DNA from: Uranotaenia lowii
Taxonomy: Eukaryota > Arthropoda > Insecta > Diptera > Culicidae
Length of the DNA: 64,000 nt
Direction of reading: 5' to 3'
Assembly (NCBI RefSeq): GCF_029784155.1
Contig: NW_026598367.1
Location: forward strand, 1-64,000
Positions 48,352-58,219 of this stretch are shown here, in pieces (position 1 is the first letter of the stretch; every line of letters starts with the position of its first letter). A model generated the notes under the pieces. The model made no database searches. It worked only from the letters and a program-made list of their open reading frames with translations, and was not told the DNA's origin. The position numbers were made by a program, and so were the translations under genes.

Positions 48352-48752
48352 TATATATCTAGCGTTACATTTCACAAGAACGAAAAAACTAGAAAAACGC
48401 GTTTGAAATTTCGGGACATCTAATCAAATCCTATTTTATCGACCTTTTTTTGTTCAAGAAAATCAAGGAACGTTTCGTCACACCCGGTCAACTCAGTTAC
48501 GCCTATTGGCCCTACACGGATAGAAAAATTAACCCCATTTTGAATAGGCGTAACTTCACGTTCCAACGAAAATGTATCAACAGAATGTTTTTCCCAATTA
48601 AAATTTATCAAACATCTGGAAGTTTTAACTGATTTTAGAATGAAATTGCGTTTATTCAGTAATGTGCAAGCGCGGACATCCAGAATGATCGTTAATTCGA
48701 TTTGTTTACATTTGGCAGTTTCGCCTTTATGAAATGTTACGCTAAATATATA
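48352..48752. mobile_element. ~400-bp MITE candidate
   Basis: The 23-bp ends TATATATCTAGCGTTACATT.. (48352-48374) and ..AATGTTACGCTAAATATATA (48730-48752) are inverted matches at 21 of 23 positions. A minus-strand frame of 113 codons (48420-48761) spans it but resembles no known protein and is probably chance. The target duplication is unclear because the flanks are AT-rich. Confidence 0.6.
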
Positions 48753-50101
48753 AAATTGCATTTTGCTTTAACTCCAGTGGTGCAAGGTGTACTGATTCTT
48801 CAAAAATGCTTAAATTGAACTGATTTATTAGAAATGATCTTTTAAATGTACTGATATGCTATGAAAATAAAAAAAAAACGCTTTTGTATAAAAAATGGCG
48901 ACTGGTAAAATTATAAATTCTGTTTTAAGAATTGTTGAAAAAACAATAGAACGAAACATTTTTTCTTTGTCGGAAATCCGGAATTTACGGTACAAAGGCG
49001 TTAATATTTGTATGCCAAACAATTATCGGTTAACGAAAATAATGAAAAAAATTATAAATCACTTCAAATATAAATAAGTCAACTAAACATGTTTGATAAA
49101 TTTACATTTTTTTCAATGAAACTCTATATTAATTTAGCTTGAAAGCATATTGAATGTCTGAAAATAAAAAATGTTTTTAGGTGAGGACATAAGAACTTAT
49201 ACAATTTAAGGTTGACTATAAGTTTGTAAAAATACGTTGCTAGGATATTAACAAAACATTGCGATGTCACAGCTTTTCTTTAAAAATGAAAGATATCTTA
49301 ATGACGCTTAATTTATGAATCAAAATGTGTTCAGTTTTCAATTTTCAAAATAATGATACCTTAATGATGCCTAGTTTTGCAATGACTGAAAAATTGACAC
49401 TAAAAATGCGCGCACTATGCCGGTAACGGAGAAATATGCTGTTTGTTTTTTACACCTAATTAAATCTGATTTTTCATCACAGGAATTTTGATCTAACTTT
49501 TCTGCTCTATCATAATAAACGAAACCTTAATGATGCCTCGTTTTGTTATCTTAGAAAAAAAAACATAACCAAATAGTGTTTTCATTTTGGTCTCAATGCC
49601 TTATTGAGGTATTGGTTAGGCATTATCATTTCACATACTAGTGCTTCAATGAAACCTAATTTTGCCATCGGTAAAAATGCGAGGCTGAATTATGCTATCA
49701 TTTTGGCATTGATAGCTTATTTTGGTTGATTTTAGCTATCGATTCAGGCATCAAAGTCTGCTCGGGTAGGGTTTGAAAACAGATCGGAAACAGTTTATAG
49801 CCATTAATCGAATGTCAAACTACCACTTTTGGAACTTTTTGTGTTCATTCATCACCCACAGCAGCGCGTATGGCACTTGTTCGAAATTACCCCGTGTTTA
49901 TAATTATCCCATTTAGCCCTATCACACCAAAACCGTAAAAACAACATGATTAAAAGTGCACTACGTTTAAGATATTTAAAGATATTTAAAATGGTTTCTA
50001 AATGATTTCTTGTATAAAAAAAAGTGTGATAGAATTGAAACAACAACCGAAAAAAAACGAGCGTGATTTGAGCGAGTATTGAAAAAATCGAAAAATGATA
50101 A
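48753..50101. other. AT-rich DNA with diverged repeated phrases
   Basis: The phrase CCTTAATGATGCCTAGTTTTG and relatives recur at about 49305, 49363, 49525 and 49645. The stretch ends in GCATCAAAGTCTGCTCGGGTAG near 49749-49770, which could be a transposon terminus. No gene is supported. Confidence 0.4.
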
Positions 50102-50105
50102 AATC

Positions 50106-50384
50106 TGTGGCGTAACCATCATACACATATTATTTCACACAACTCTCAAATTCCATTTCATACTCACAACACATACCATAGCCAATATTCAATGTAATAC
50201 AAAATATAAATTTATCTCTTTCCACACACAGTTATCAACCTAATTACAAACACATAAATCCAAGATGTGCCATAGACTCAACCTTGTAAATATAGTTTTA
50301 GTTGAATTCAGACACCCAAACCGAACTGTCTTGAATTTCTGGTTATCCGAAACCATTCCCCAGAAACCAACTATTTATCCCATA
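50106..50384 (+). repeat. 5' LTR
   Basis: It starts TGTGGCGTAACC and ends TTTATCCCATA. As the promoter-bearing LTR it should hold the transcription start, but no clear TATA box stands out. TATAAATTTATC (near 50206) is a weak candidate. The exact 3' end is uncertain by 1-2 bases because the following A is shared with the target duplication at the other end. Confidence 0.95.
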
Positions 50385-50386
50385 AC

Positions 50387-50398
50387 TGGTGACCCCGA
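50387..50398 (+). other. Primer-binding site, tRNA-Trp type
   Basis: TGGTGACCCCGA begins two bases after the LTR. It complements the 3' end of insect tRNA-Trp (..TCGGGGTCACCA), the primer used by CsRn1-lineage elements. Matching weakens after the twelfth base. Confidence 0.85.
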
Positions 50399-50528
50399 AC
50401 GCGAAAAACGCGCGGAAACGATTTTCGTTCCAATAAAGAATCGTTTTAGTAAAAAAACCCGCAGTAAAACCGCGAACGCGAAACTCCCATCCACATTCTG
50501 TGAACCTCACCAAAGACTTTAAAACAAA

Positions 50529-51407
50529 ATGGAGTTCGGTGATCAAAATGACTCGGTCAAAGCCGAGCTTCCGAGTGAAATTAAAGAGCCGACGTTTATT
50601 GCGAAGATCAATTCCCCGGATTTCGATCCGGATGACATTGAGACGTGGTTTATTTGTCTCGAGGCCGCGTTCAGTGTAAACGGAATAAGAAACGACAAGT
50701 TTAAGTTTAACGCGGTGATCGTCGCTCTCGGTTCGCGCGCCAAATTTGTGCACACAGTGATTTCCAAGTGCAACGAAGCAAATACTAACGACAGATATGA
50801 AACGCTTAAAGCTGCCGTGGTTGCACATTTCCGACCCTCCGAAACGCAGCGGTTGACTAGCTTGCTCTCTGGGATGTCCCTAGGGGACCAAAAACCTAGC
50901 GTTCTTTTGTCCGAAATGCGACGCTTAGGTGGAGCTGGTTGCACCGATAACGTTCTTGCTAATTTGTGGTTACGAGCACTTCCCAACACCGCTCGATCCA
51001 TAATTGCCGCTATTCCTACCGCTACGTTGGATGACCAGGCAAAGGTTGCTGACAAAATTCTAGAAGCCCCTCGTGAACAAATTTTGTCAGTTCAGTGCAG
51101 TGAACCAAAATCGTCATCATCTCTGGAAGTGCAAATCGCCGCTTTGTCACGTCGCCTTGACGAAGCCCTTTCTGGAAATTTCCGTGATCGAGAACGACAA
51201 AATGGCCGCCCACGTGGTCGTTCGTTCAGTCGTCGTGATTCTACTCCAGCCCGAAGCAAGACTCCTCGTCGATGGATCTGCTGGTTTCATTACCGGCACG
51301 GCGCCCAAGCGCAAAAGTGTGAGAAGATAAAAGGTGACAACCACAACGTTAAGTGCATTTTTTTCGATGGGAAGATCGAGGTGTACACTCGAAACAAAGA
51401 TCAGTAG
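50529..51407 (+). CDS. gag: gag polyprotein of the CsRn1-like element
   Basis: A 292-residue Gag, expected to form the particle shell and package element RNA in the cytoplasm. The start is ATG at 50529, preceded by AAAACAAA. Residues 30-190 form the capsid-like region, with [12 protein letters not shown] and [20 protein letters not shown] resembling CsRn1/kabuki Gag proteins. Residues 220-250 are Arg/Ser-rich and likely bind RNA. The nucleocapsid finger starts at residue 251: C251-x2-H254-x9-C264. The fourth ligand expected at 268 in the CHCC pattern is Lys; the next cysteine is C276. Translation ends at TAG 51405-51407, overlapping pol by 55 bases. Pol is reached by a -1 shift at 51359-51365. 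The frame is intact. What is uncertain is whether the altered finger still binds zinc. Confidence 0.93.
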   Translation: MEFGDQNDSVKAELPSEIKEPTFIAKINSPDFDPDDIETWFICLEAAFSVNGIRNDKFKFNAVIVALGSRAKFVHTVISKCNEANTNDRYETLKAAVVAHFRPSETQRLTSLLSGMSLGDQKPSVLLSEMRRLGGAGCTDNVLANLWLRALPNTARSIIAAIPTATLDDQAKVADKILEAPREQILSVQCSEPKSSSSLEVQIAALSRRLDEALSGNFRDRERQNGRPRGRSFSRRDSTPARSKTPRRWICWFHYRHGAQAQKCEKIKGDNHNVKCIFFDGKIEVYTRNKDQ

Positions 51408-54400
51408 TGATCCACAACAGCAATCGTCAACCTCCCGAAGAATGTGACCAACACACCAGCAGCTGCCTGAACCCGAAACATAACCCGAACCATAACCCGA
51501 ACCCAAACACAAACATCCAGCGAATCCACATCTTCGACACAAAAAACTCCAATCGATTCCTCATCGACACAGGCGCAGACGTCTCCGTCATCCCACCATC
51601 TCCAAAAGAACGTCTCTCACCGACACCATCGCATCAACTCTTCGCAGCAAACGGCACCCGAATACAGACATACGGCACCAAACGTCTTACAGTAGAACTT
51701 GGCCTGCGTCGATCATTCGTGTGGGTATTCGTCATCGCAGACGTAAAATCGCCGATCATCGGAGCGGACTTTCTCAAACACTTCGATCTGCTTGTGGATT
51801 TGCGAAGAAACAAGCTGATCGATAACACCACACATTTAGAAGTCCAGAACATCACCACGACCAGTGAACCATCCATCACCACGTTCAACATCAACTCTCC
51901 ATTTGCTGAAATTCTCCACGAATACCGAGATATCACTGTTCTCGATATGAAGCACAAGCCGACCAACACCAGTGTCGTCCATCAAATTGTGACAACTGGT
52001 CCACCTGTATTCTGCCGTCCTCGTCGATTGCCGGTGGATAAACTCAAGGAAGCGAAGGCCGAGTTTCAATTCCTTATGGAGCAAGGAATTTGTCGCCCGT
52101 CGAAGAGCTGTTGGGCGAGCCCTCTTCACCTCGTCAGAAAGTCGAACGGCAAATGGCGTCCATGCGGAGATTATCGAAATCTCAATGCCGTTACTGTTCC
52201 TGACCGATATCCTGTGCCACATATTCAGGATTTCTCCAGCATTCTGTATGGTAAGCGTATTTTTTCATGTATAGATTTGCAACGGGCCTACCATCAGATA
52301 CCAGTAGCCCCTGAAGACATACCAAAAACAGCCATAACAACTCCTTTTGGCCTTTTTGAATTTTTATACATGACTTTCGGACTGAGAAATGCAGGACAGA
52401 CTTTACAAAGACACCTACATGCCATCCTAGGTGACCTTGATTACGTTTTTCCCTATATTGACGACCTGTGCATAGCATCCGACAATATTGAACAACACAA
52501 ACAACACCTCCGTGTAGTATTCGATCGCTTGCGACAGAATGGTCTAGTCATAAATGCATCCAAATGCCAAATTGGTCAGCCTTCTGTCGAATTTCTCGGT
52601 CACGAAATTACGCCCGAAGGGATTAAGCCGAAGTCGAGCAAAGTTCAAGCTATCTTAGACTTTCCTAAACCAACGATCGCCAAGCAACTAAAAAGATTTC
52701 TCGGCACCATAAATTTCTACCGACGCTTTATCCCCCGAGCAGCAATCAATCAACAAATTTTGCAAAACCTTATCCACGGTAATATTCGAAACGATTCCAC
52801 TGTGCTTGTGTGGGATAGAGAGTCAGATGAAGCATTTGAGCGATGTAAGGCCGACCTTGCCAAAGCTACCCTTCTCGCTCACCCTTCTCCTGATGCCAAA
52901 CTTTCCTTGGACGTCGATGCTTCGAATGAAGCGATTGGCGCAGTTCTACACCAACTCACACCAAATGGTCCTCACCCTCTTGCATTCTTTTCTCGCAAGA
53001 TGAGTGAAAGCCAGCAGAAAGCAAGCACCTACGACAGAGAGCTTCTCGCCATGTACGAAGCCATCAAACACTTTCGTGACACACTACAAGCTCGCGACTT
53101 TTGTGTGTACACGGACCATAAGCCTCTCACCAGAGCTTTCAAACAACGTCCAGAGAAAGCTAATCCAACACAACAACGACGACTTGGTTTTATAAGTGAG
53201 TACACCACAGACATAAGGCATGTGTCTGGCGAAGATAACAAAGTCGCCGACATGCTTAGTCGCATCAACAGCATCACCTCCGAAGTGATCGACTACGATC
53301 GTATGGCTGATCTACAGAAATCCGACCGTGAGCTAAACGACTTTCTGACGAACCCTCCAACCAATACATCGATGCAGCTGAAACTTTTGAAGTCTCCCGC
53401 ATCGACTGCTCCTCTGTATTGCGACGTATCGACCGAGGCAATCCGACCATTCGTGCCCGAAGAACAACGACGACAGGTAATCGCAAAGTTGCATAATATC
53501 TCCCATCCAGGTGTCCGTACAACAACCCGCCTTGTAGCCGAGCGATTCGTTTGGCCATCCTATCGTCGCGACTGTAAGCAGTATGTCACTTGCTGTATAC
53601 CGTGCCAAAAATCAAAAGTACAGCGACACAACAAGGCTCCCATCGTTCGGATCGCTGTTCCTGATATTCGTTTCGCTCACCTACACATGGACCTAGTCGG
53701 CCCCTTGCCGCCTTCCGAGGGCAATATGTATTGCCTTACCATCATCGACAAATTCACTAGGTGGCCCGAAATATTTCCGCTACCGAACATGACAGCAATT
53801 ACCGTGGCCCGAGCGTTCATCAACGGCTGGATCGCACGATTCGGCGTACCAACACATGTTACGACTGATTGTGGTAGGCAGTTCGAATCGGAGTTATTCA
53901 ACACTCTGACAAAACTGCTTGGCATAACACACTTGCGCACAACACCATATCACCCACAAGCAAATGGCCAGATCGAACGGACACACCGACAGCTGAAGGC
54001 AGCGATCATGTGCCATCAACATTCCCGCTGGACCGAAGTTTTGCCGATCGTTCTTCTCGGGATGCGCTCATCCATGAAGGAAGATCTGCAAGCCACGTGT
54101 GCTGAACTCACTTACGGAACAACACTTCGATTGCCTGGTGAGTTTTTCCAACAAAGCGAATTCAATAAGCCAACATCCGAATTCGTAACCGACTTCAAAG
54201 CCATCATGTCTCAGCTGAGACCAACACCCACCGCCAATCACTCGAAGAATTCTACATTCATTCAGAAGGATTTGTTTACGTGCAGCCATGTTTTCGTGAA
54301 GGTTGGTGCGATCAAACCACCCCTCACACCACCTTACGACGGTCCTTACCGAGTGATTCGCCGTAAAAAGAAGATCTTCATCGTCGAAGTAAATGGTAAG

Positions 54401-54553
54401 CCGACTGCAGTTTCCATCGATCGTCTTAAGGCCGCTTTCTTACAAGCAGAAGCTGCTAAAGAAGATGATACCAGTACGAGAAAAGCCGAAGAACCACCCA
54501 TCTACAAAACACGTTCCGGCCGCAACGTGAGGATTCCACAACGATATTGGTAA
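51353..54553 (+). CDS. pol: pol polyprotein (protease, RT, RNase H, integrase)
   Basis: About 1,066 codons, open throughout and in the -1 frame to gag; it has no ATG start of its own and is made as Gag-Pol. Order and landmarks, counted from 51353: aspartic protease with D72-T-G-A; reverse transcriptase with the LDLQ-equivalent [13 protein letters not shown] and catalytic YIDD at 368-371; RNase H with LDVDAS at 519-524 and YTDHKPL; integrase zinc finger H714-x3-H718 and C748-x2-C751; integrase catalytic D780, D839, E875 (D,D35E); a GPY/F module (PYDGPYRVI) and the C-terminal YKTRSGR. It copies element RNA to DNA and inserts it with a 4-bp stagger. All catalytic residues are present, so the enzyme set looks functional. 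The boxes are typical of Ty3/gypsy; CsRn1 lineage is inferred from primer, finger and tail. Confidence 0.96.
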   Translation: MHFFRWEDRGVHSKQRSVVIHNSNRQPPEECDQHTSSCLNPKHNPNHNPNPNTNIQRIHIFDTKNSNRFLIDTGADVSVIPPSPKERLSPTPSHQLFAANGTRIQTYGTKRLTVELGLRRSFVWVFVIADVKSPIIGADFLKHFDLLVDLRRNKLIDNTTHLEVQNITTTSEPSITTFNINSPFAEILHEYRDITVLDMKHKPTNTSVVHQIVTTGPPVFCRPRRLPVDKLKEAKAEFQFLMEQGICRPSKSCWASPLHLVRKSNGKWRPCGDYRNLNAVTVPDRYPVPHIQDFSSILYGKRIFSCIDLQRAYHQIPVAPEDIPKTAITTPFGLFEFLYMTFGLRNAGQTLQRHLHAILGDLDYVFPYIDDLCIASDNIEQHKQHLRVVFDRLRQNGLVINASKCQIGQPSVEFLGHEITPEGIKPKSSKVQAILDFPKPTIAKQLKRFLGTINFYRRFIPRAAINQQILQNLIHGNIRNDSTVLVWDRESDEAFERCKADLAKATLLAHPSPDAKLSLDVDASNEAIGAVLHQLTPNGPHPLAFFSRKMSESQQKASTYDRELLAMYEAIKHFRDTLQARDFCVYTDHKPLTRAFKQRPEKANPTQQRRLGFISEYTTDIRHVSGEDNKVADMLSRINSITSEVIDYDRMADLQKSDRELNDFLTNPPTNTSMQLKLLKSPASTAPLYCDVSTEAIRPFVPEEQRRQVIAKLHNISHPGVRTTTRLVAERFVWPSYRRDCKQYVTCCIPCQKSKVQRHNKAPIVRIAVPDIRFAHLHMDLVGPLPPSEGNMYCLTIIDKFTRWPEIFPLPNMTAITVARAFINGWIARFGVPTHVTTDCGRQFESELFNTLTKLLGITHLRTTPYHPQANGQIERTHRQLKAAIMCHQHSRWTEVLPIVLLGMRSSMKEDLQATCAELTYGTTLRLPGEFFQQSEFNKPTSEFVTDFKAIMSQLRPTPTANHSKNSTFIQKDLFTCSHVFVKVGAIKPPLTPPYDGPYRVIRRKKKIFIVEVNGKPTAVSIDRLKAAFLQAEAAKEDDTSTRKAEEPPIYKTRSGRNVRIPQRYW
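51359..51365 (+). promoter_or_regulatory. -1 ribosomal frameshift site between gag and pol
   Basis: TTTTTTC, read T TTT TTC in the gag frame, fits the X XXY YYZ slippery consensus. Slipping back one base puts the ribosome in the pol frame at CGA (51365), eight residues before the gag stop region is passed and well before TAG at 51405. The pol frame has a TAA at 51350-51352, so the shift must occur between 51353 and 51407, and this is the only canonical heptamer there. A downstream stimulator was not identified. Confidence 0.8.
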
Positions 54554-54557
54554 ATCT

Positions 54558-54570
54558 AAGGGGGGAGTAG
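54558..54570 (+). other. Polypurine tract
   Basis: AAGGGGGGAGTAG ends at the base before the 3' LTR, the standard plus-strand primer position. It starts four bases after the pol stop codon. Confidence 0.88.
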
Positions 54571-54849
54571 TGTGGCGTAACCATCATACACATATTATTT
54601 CACACAACTCTCAAATTCCATTTCATACTCACAACACATACCATAGCCAATATTCAATGTAATACAAAATATAAATTTATCTCTTTCCACACACAGTTAT
54701 CAACCTAATTACAAACACATAAATCCAAGATGTGCCATAGACTCAACCTTGTAAATATAGTTTTAGTTGAATTCAGACACCCAAACCGAACTGTCTTGAA
54801 TTTCTGGTTATCCGAAACCATTCCCCAGAAACCAACTATTTATCCCATA
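54571..54849 (+). repeat. 3' LTR
   Basis: By eye identical to the 5' LTR over 279 bp. It is followed by the AATC target duplication. It should carry the polyadenylation signal; no perfect AATAAA is seen, and AATACAAAATATAAA (near 54660) is the closest. Confidence 0.95.
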
Positions 54850-54853
54850 AATC

Positions 54854-56480
54854 GAAAAACTATTGTAGTCAGTTTGACACCAACCTTCCAGTTTTATACC
54901 CATCAAAATTGAGCGTTTTGCTCTATTTGTCTAAAATGTGTGTCACAACGCATATCATAATTACGAAGTTATTATGTTGAACGCCCCCTCCTCTCCTCGT
55001 TTGGATCTACCAAGCAGAGGTTTACAACAGCCCCGATGTACATAGTTACCACTTAATCCATGCTGGGAACCACACCAACAAATCTGCAACATATCTACGG
55101 CACAATGCTCAAGCAAAAACAAAAGCAAAAGTATGCAAAAAAAACATCATAGTTTAACAGTGCTTTGATAGTGTTTGCAATCATAAATTGAAATAAATAC
55201 GTCGCTCGTAAAATCCGAACCACACACAATGCAATGGTAAAACGGATTACCATGCCCATGGTAATGAGTGGGTGGAATTGTAAGTATATGGTTTAGCTCA
55301 ATGCCGAAGGTCACTTTTGCATAGATCACTTTTACACGCGCTGCACTCATTGTCGCCTTCTGTGGAGGCAGGACGTGTCGAATTTATAGGTTTAATATTT
55401 ATTATAAAATGAGTTTTAAAAAAAAATTATCAACCTGAACGATGCTTCAAGTTCAATGAAATTCACAACTGAATTATGTGAAAACAAACGATCCACAGTT
55501 TCGTCCGACACGACCTGACGAAAGCTGGCACCGACTTGGGCTAACAAACAGCGATCAGCCGGGCATAAAGACCGTTTAGCTCGTCGTGTGACCTGAAGCT
55601 CCATCCAATTACTTCGAATGGGCTGTGCTTTTATTCGCCAATTAATCTCGCATTGTTACACAAAAAGGGTGTATTTTTCTGTTGTTCCGATTCTAATGCC
55701 GCACAGAATAGAATGGCGCGGCACATTCACACCGCGACGTGAGCGCGCCATATCGTGTCGTCAACTTGCAGTGCGAAAAGTGAACTCCCAGATCGCGAAA
55801 CAGCAACATCAACAATGAGTGACGGCAAACCAGCGATGGATTCGCGTCAGTTTTGTGGTCTGGTTCGCGGGTCGGAAAATGCGCGTGTTCACTGACGCGG
55901 AATAGCATAATTAAACAAAAAGCGCGACCAGACCATTTTCAGTATTTTCAGACGAACGACTGATGCAAATTCTCTATGGGAGTTTCTTGTCGGCACGAGT
56001 TCCGTCTGGTGGGGTCTGGTTTCGCGTGGCGGATGCACTTATTTGATGTTCTAAAATTCTAAACCTTGCCCGATAAAGATCGACCTTCCGATAATGTAAC
56101 CTTTGGTTCAACGGTTTTGAGGAAAGAATGTATGCAAATTCAGTGCAGTGATGGCTCACAGGATTTAATCCATACGTGTTATCTCCGATGTTAACCCTCC
56201 TACACAACTTAAACATTCCTACTCAAACAGGGTATCGACTCATATCTGGTAATAAAATTCTCTGATTTTCCAGTCGTATATCCAGAAAATTCCAGGTTTG
56301 AAAAACAACCTGAGGAAGCAACTTAAAGTTATAAAAAAATATATTTCCCCCGAAAATAAACGCACAGAAAGCTTTGAGTCGAGAATACTAATTTATAACG
56401 ATGATTTTCATGGAAGTATTATTTGTGATATTAAACATTTTAAGGTAAGTCAGCCAGTTCGGATCCACATGTAGAAATTC
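54854..56480. other. Unique DNA with a GC-rich block at 55.6-55.9 kb
   Basis: On the minus strand, short ATG frames at 55604-55416 (62 codons) and 55350-55147 (67 codons) lie near a plausible acceptor, TGCCTCCACAG at 55364, but no donor joins them in a sensible frame. On the plus strand an ATG at 55815 in a favourable context (CAACAATGAG) opens 30 codons. Between them (55.65-55.8 kb) the DNA is CpG-rich (GCGCGGCACATTC, GTGAGCGCGCC), as at some insect promoters. I call no gene here. 54.9-55.15 and 55.95-56.46 kb show nothing. Confidence 0.35.
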
Positions 56481-57704
56481 TTATGATTTGAGCATAACAA
56501 TTTTCTCATGCAAGCTATAAGCCTTCTTTTGTGCGTCTTCCAAAATTTTCCTCCGTTTCACTTCAAGCGATTTTGCTTCCGCTTCTCGATGACGCTTCAT
56601 CAGCTTTATTTGATCTGATTCAAGAGCTTCCTTTTTGCGGCGATCTTTGTCTTCCAAATACAGAGCATGTGAATTTCGAACTCTCTCAATGAGTTTGTTG
56701 GAAATTTGGACTGATTTTATCCGTCCAGCATAAAAAACAGCATCATAGATTTGTCGTTTAGCCACGACTGATTCTTCATGCATGTTTTCGAAGAGACATT
56801 CGGAATTTACTGAAAAACCACGTTCAACATTCGCGTTGCCATGTGAAAGACAGCAGATCATTTAGACGATGTTGAAGAATTCTGGACACTTGGCATTTCC
56901 TAGCACTCCACTCCAAAAATGATCCAGCCTTTCTTTGCTACGGTCATAATTATCAAATTTGTCGCCTCTGGCAATCACTGGCAATCACTGCTGTACTGCT
57001 AAATCTGCCGAGGATCCACTAACGCGTCCAGTATCTGTCAATATAGTCAAAAAAGTCTTCTCAAATCGTTTTTTGGCCAATTTGGTATCGCTGCAGATAA
57101 CTGCCAGATCAAGGCAAGAGGCGGCCTTGGTCAGAGGATAAGTTAATGGCGATCGCTTCATTAACTTAAGTACAATTGCCTTCAGCATTCCTTTGCATTC
57201 GATACGAAATTGCAGATTTTTTATTTCATTCACTTCATCCACTGTAATCTAAATTAAACAAAAAAAAACGTGTAAGTTTGCGTTGTTCAATCATCGCTGG
57301 AAACTGAGGTAAGATTGGTCAACATTTATCATTGAAGTGCAAGTCATGGGCGAGTTTCAAGTTATGCTCAGAAAACAAAACTGTACCAAACGATGAAGTA
57401 TGATGAGATGATGTTAACAAAGAATAAGGAAGCTAAGGTTTTCAAAAAGAATTGGTTTGAGAATTGAAAGTAATTCTATTCGCACTAGCCAGCTTAAATT
57501 CAAGGTTGAACCTTTTAATCAAATATGCAAAATCTAATATTATGACAAATTCCCTAACTGCGTAAAATCGTTTTGAATGTTTAGGTAAGGCCAAACTTGT
57601 TTTAATGTCAAGCATGTAGAAAATCAGATCCTTTGGAAGGAAAAAAAACAATCTAACCTTGGATTACGTTTACAGAAAAAATAAAAATATATGTTAAACG
57701 AACC
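56481..57704 (-). pseudogene. hAT-related transposase-like gene, inactivated by two stops
   Basis: The minus-strand frame 57248-56481 is 256 codons long, broken only by TGA at 56987-56985 and TAA at 56864-56862. Landmarks: SPLTYPLTKAASCLDLAVIC, then GDKFDNYDRSKERLDHFW, then LSHGNANVERGFSVN, which resembles the C-terminal dimerisation region of hAT-type transposases and domesticated relatives. A Lys/Arg/Glu-rich coiled tail (residues like EDKDRRKKEALESDQIKLM) ends at TAA 56481. An acceptor TTTAATTTAG lies at 57249, and a small upstream exon ending KVEQLKNINQ has a donor at 57703, in matching phase. The N-terminal part is missing. The stops are simple one-base changes in an otherwise open frame, so loss is recent, or the copy is a degenerating paralogue. 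Confidence 0.72.
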
Positions 57705-57709
57705 TGGTT

Positions 57710-58217
57710 AATATTCTTCAGCTGCTCAACCTTCATAAATCTTTCTATTATCCCTCAAACCATTTGACTCAACGAATTCGCATTCGCATTCGCATAAACA
57801 GTCGCCTAAAACTTCGGTTGGCGCTACTCGTCAACTCTCCGTTTTATGAAATTACAGTCATTAAGAATTGCACCACCTTTTTTCCTAGGTGGTATTACAC
57901 TTCCTGACTTTCAATTTCAAAAAAAGCAAAGTCTTCCAATTCGTTGCCTCAGATTATAGAATCTCTTAAATTGAAAAACTTGCCCCCACAGAATGTTGAA
58001 GGTGCCCTGGCCGAACCCTGCGGACTAAGTGGGGAAAGGGAAGGGTATATTAGTTGCTTTAAGTGACTCACGTGACTCAACGAATTGTACAGAAAAGGTA
58101 CCATCGGGCTGTCCGCACAGTTTTTCTCACCTCAAATTTATAATAATTTTACAGCCAGCAGCAGACAATCGCTTTTCAGAATAAAACTTGAACATTTCAC
58201 ACTTCCGTTTCTGTTCT
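57710..58217. other. Spacer DNA with no supported feature
   Basis: No repeat ends or coding region were found. CATTCGCATTCGCAT near 57780 is a short direct repeat. Confidence 0.45.
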
Positions 58218-58219
58218 TA

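Larger units (their letters stand above)
50106..54849 (+). mobile_element. Complete Ty3-type LTR retrotransposon, CsRn1-like
   Basis: The 4,744-bp element has two 279-bp LTRs that look identical base for base, a tRNA-Trp-type primer site, gag, a -1 linked pol, and a polypurine tract. The flanking 4-bp duplication AATC is perfect (50102-50105 and 54850-54853). Domain order PR-RT-RNaseH-IN makes it Ty3/gypsy. The tRNA-Trp primer, the C-x2-H-x9-C Gag finger and the TRSGR tail of Pol point to the CsRn1 lineage. No envelope-like ORF is present. Identical LTRs and open frames mean a recent and possibly active insertion. Confidence 0.96.

Noticed and set aside
48420..48761. 113-codon minus-strand ORF as a gene
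   Set aside because: It lies inside a TIR-bounded ~400-bp MITE and has no recognisable domain.
50543..51055. Antisense ORF over gag
   Set aside because: Shadow of the gag frame; no independent evidence.
55147..55604. Two-exon gene with a zinc-finger-like second exon on the minus strand
   Set aside because: The acceptor looks fair, but no donor gives a continuous frame. The Cys pattern in another frame (CSACKSDLC) is too short to trust.
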